NCBI GenBank assembly: GCA_903921455.1
Contig: CAIXPZ010000312.1
Coordinates: 1 to 7,572, forward strand
Reading direction: 5' to 3'
Source: an uncultured Verrucomicrobia subdivision 3 bacterium
GTDB lineage: Bacteria > Verrucomicrobiota > Verrucomicrobiae > Limisphaerales > UBA11358
DNA length: 7,572 nucleotides
Within the stretch, counting starts at the first letter, position 1, and every line of letters begins with the position of its first letter. The translations under genes were made by a program, and so were the position numbers. The notes beneath the pieces are model-generated. The model had not been told where the DNA came from and ran no database searches. It worked only from the letters and a program-made list of their open reading frames with translations. Below are positions 6,942 through 7,572 of the stretch, piece after piece.

Positions 6942-7572
6942 CATAAGGCCAAACCACGCCTTCGCCTCTTTCGGCCGCACTAGCTCGCGGTAATGCTGGA
7001 AAATCATTTGCGGCGAGTTGCCCGCTTCCAGTGCCACTTGCGCCACCTTTTGCGTCTCCGCCACCCGATAGCTGATATACGAGTGCCGCAGGGCATTGCG
7101 CTTCCAGGTGAACACCGCCGTCGAATCCGTCTCCTTCAGTTTTTTATCCACCAACTCCGCCAGCTTATCAATTTGATTGGACGTGTTGACGTAATCGCAA
7201 ATGTGCCCGCTGGCCTTGCGGTAGGGTTTCAGCCACCGTTTCAAATTGTCCTGTATCGGCACCAGCCGACGGCTGGCGGTCTTGGCCTTGTTCGCCTTCA
7301 CCTCGATGAAGCCGTCATCCATCCGCACTTCCGCCCAATCCAGCCGTTGCAGTTCCGCATGGCGCAGCCCGGCAAAAGCGCCGATCGCCAGAAACGGAAT
7401 CAGGCGCTCGTCGGCGCTTTCCAGCACCGCGGCCATTTCCTCCGGGCGGAAAATTTCAATCTCCCCGTTTTCTTCCCGCGCCTGTGCGACATCCTCGATT
7501 TCCACCGTGCCCTTCACCAGATAGCCGCGTGACACCGCGAAATTGATCAGCGTGCCGATGGCCCGCCGGAAA
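6924..7572 (-). CDS. Tyrosine recombinase/integrase, C-terminal catalytic domain (5' truncated by window edge)
   Basis: Phage-integrase-family enzyme that cuts and rejoins DNA through a covalent tyrosine link. The frame stays open to base 7572, where the extra codons read FRRAIGTLINFA before VSRGYL. The GTG at 7533-7535 is therefore an internal valine and not the start; the N-terminal core-binding part lies outside the window. Catalytic elements, counting that valine as 1: Arg in GLRHAEL (R58), Lys in the NKAKTASRRLVPI hairpin (K83 or K85), box II NALRHS (R150) and the nucleophile in HYREL (Y182). Both histidines usual in this family are replaced: N147 in place of H in HxLRH, and GN173 in place of GH. 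Such N/N forms are, from memory, common in verrucomicrobial integrases, so loss of activity is not implied. The GC-rich codon use matches the helicase rather than the genes between them. It probably mobilised the island, or a neighbouring one. Confidence 0.9.
   Translation of the reverse strand, partial: FRRAIGTLINFAVSRGYLVKGTVEIEDVAQAREENGEIEIFRPEEMAAVLESADERLIPFLAIGAFAGLRHAELQRLDWAEVRMDDGFIEVKANKAKTASRRLVPIQDNLKRWLKPYRKASGHICDYVNTSNQIDKLAELVDKKLKETDSTAVFTWKRNALRHSYISYRVAETQKVAQVALEAGNSPQMIFQHYRELVRPKEAKAWFGLMPAGKN

Noticed and set aside
6644..6957. Two overlapping minus-strand frames (about 91 and 102 codons) in the gap between integrase and DUF262 gene
   Set aside because: They overlap each other and the integrase end, run through the inverted repeats, have no ribosome binding site and show no protein-like composition.
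7533..7535. GTG as the integrase start codon
   Set aside because: The frame stays open to the window edge and the upstream codons (FRRAIGTLINFA) match normal integrase sequence, so this is an internal valine.
1..7572. CRISPR array, rRNA/tRNA gene or insertion-sequence ends
   Set aside because: No regularly spaced repeats, no rRNA or tRNA structure and no transposase with terminal repeats were seen on reading both strands.

Overview
This is a bacterial accessory-island window. The left (1-2871) and right (about 6913-7572) ends are GC-rich with G/C-ending codons. The middle (2872 to about 6850) is distinctly more AT-rich. The organism is most likely a member of the Verrucomicrobiota or a PVC relative. 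This rests mainly on the tyrosine recombinase at the right end: its C-terminal wording (N-A-L-R-H-S ... G-N-S-P-Q-M-I-F-Q-H-Y-R-E-L-V) is, from memory, typical of integrases abundant in that phylum. Taxonomy is therefore inference, and no rRNA or marker gene is present.

Layout: (i) 2-52 (+), a probable last 16 codons of an upstream gene, whose stop overlaps the next start as ATGA. (ii) 49-2871 (+), a complete 940-residue SNF2-family ATPase/helicase with a RapA-like N-terminal Tudor/SH3-like segment. (iii) 2872-2937, a 66-bp leader of about one quarter G+C holding a weak terminator-like hairpin and a small inverted repeat. (iv) 2938-5055 (+), a 705-residue protein with a Schlafen-like AlbA_2 domain, a RecG-C-terminal-like ATPase (GHKL-type) domain and a winged helix, carrying an unexpected, complete RRM RNA-binding domain at its C terminus. 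(v) 5056-5087, a short convergent gap with an imperfect hairpin. (vi) 5088-6677 (-), a 529-residue DUF262 protein with a C-terminal HNH-like motif, resembling GmrSD-type modification-dependent nucleases. (vii) 6678-6923, a non-coding gap with a prominent compound inverted repeat next to the integrase end. (viii) 6924-7572 (-), the C-terminal catalytic domain of a tyrosine recombinase whose 5' part lies outside the window.

How the genes may work together: a SNF2 helicase, an AlbA_2/ATPase protein, a DUF262/HNH protein and an integrase side by side is the classic make-up of a mobile defence island. The most unusual item is the AlbA_2-ATPase-RRM fusion. It puts a sequence-independent RNA-recognition fold on a protein class usually linked to DNA/RNA cleavage or transcriptional control, and it suggests an RNA-sensing or RNA-targeting effector. 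Whether the helicase and the fusion form one system, or are separate cargo, cannot be settled from one window. The hairpin and composition break between them lean towards separate transcription.
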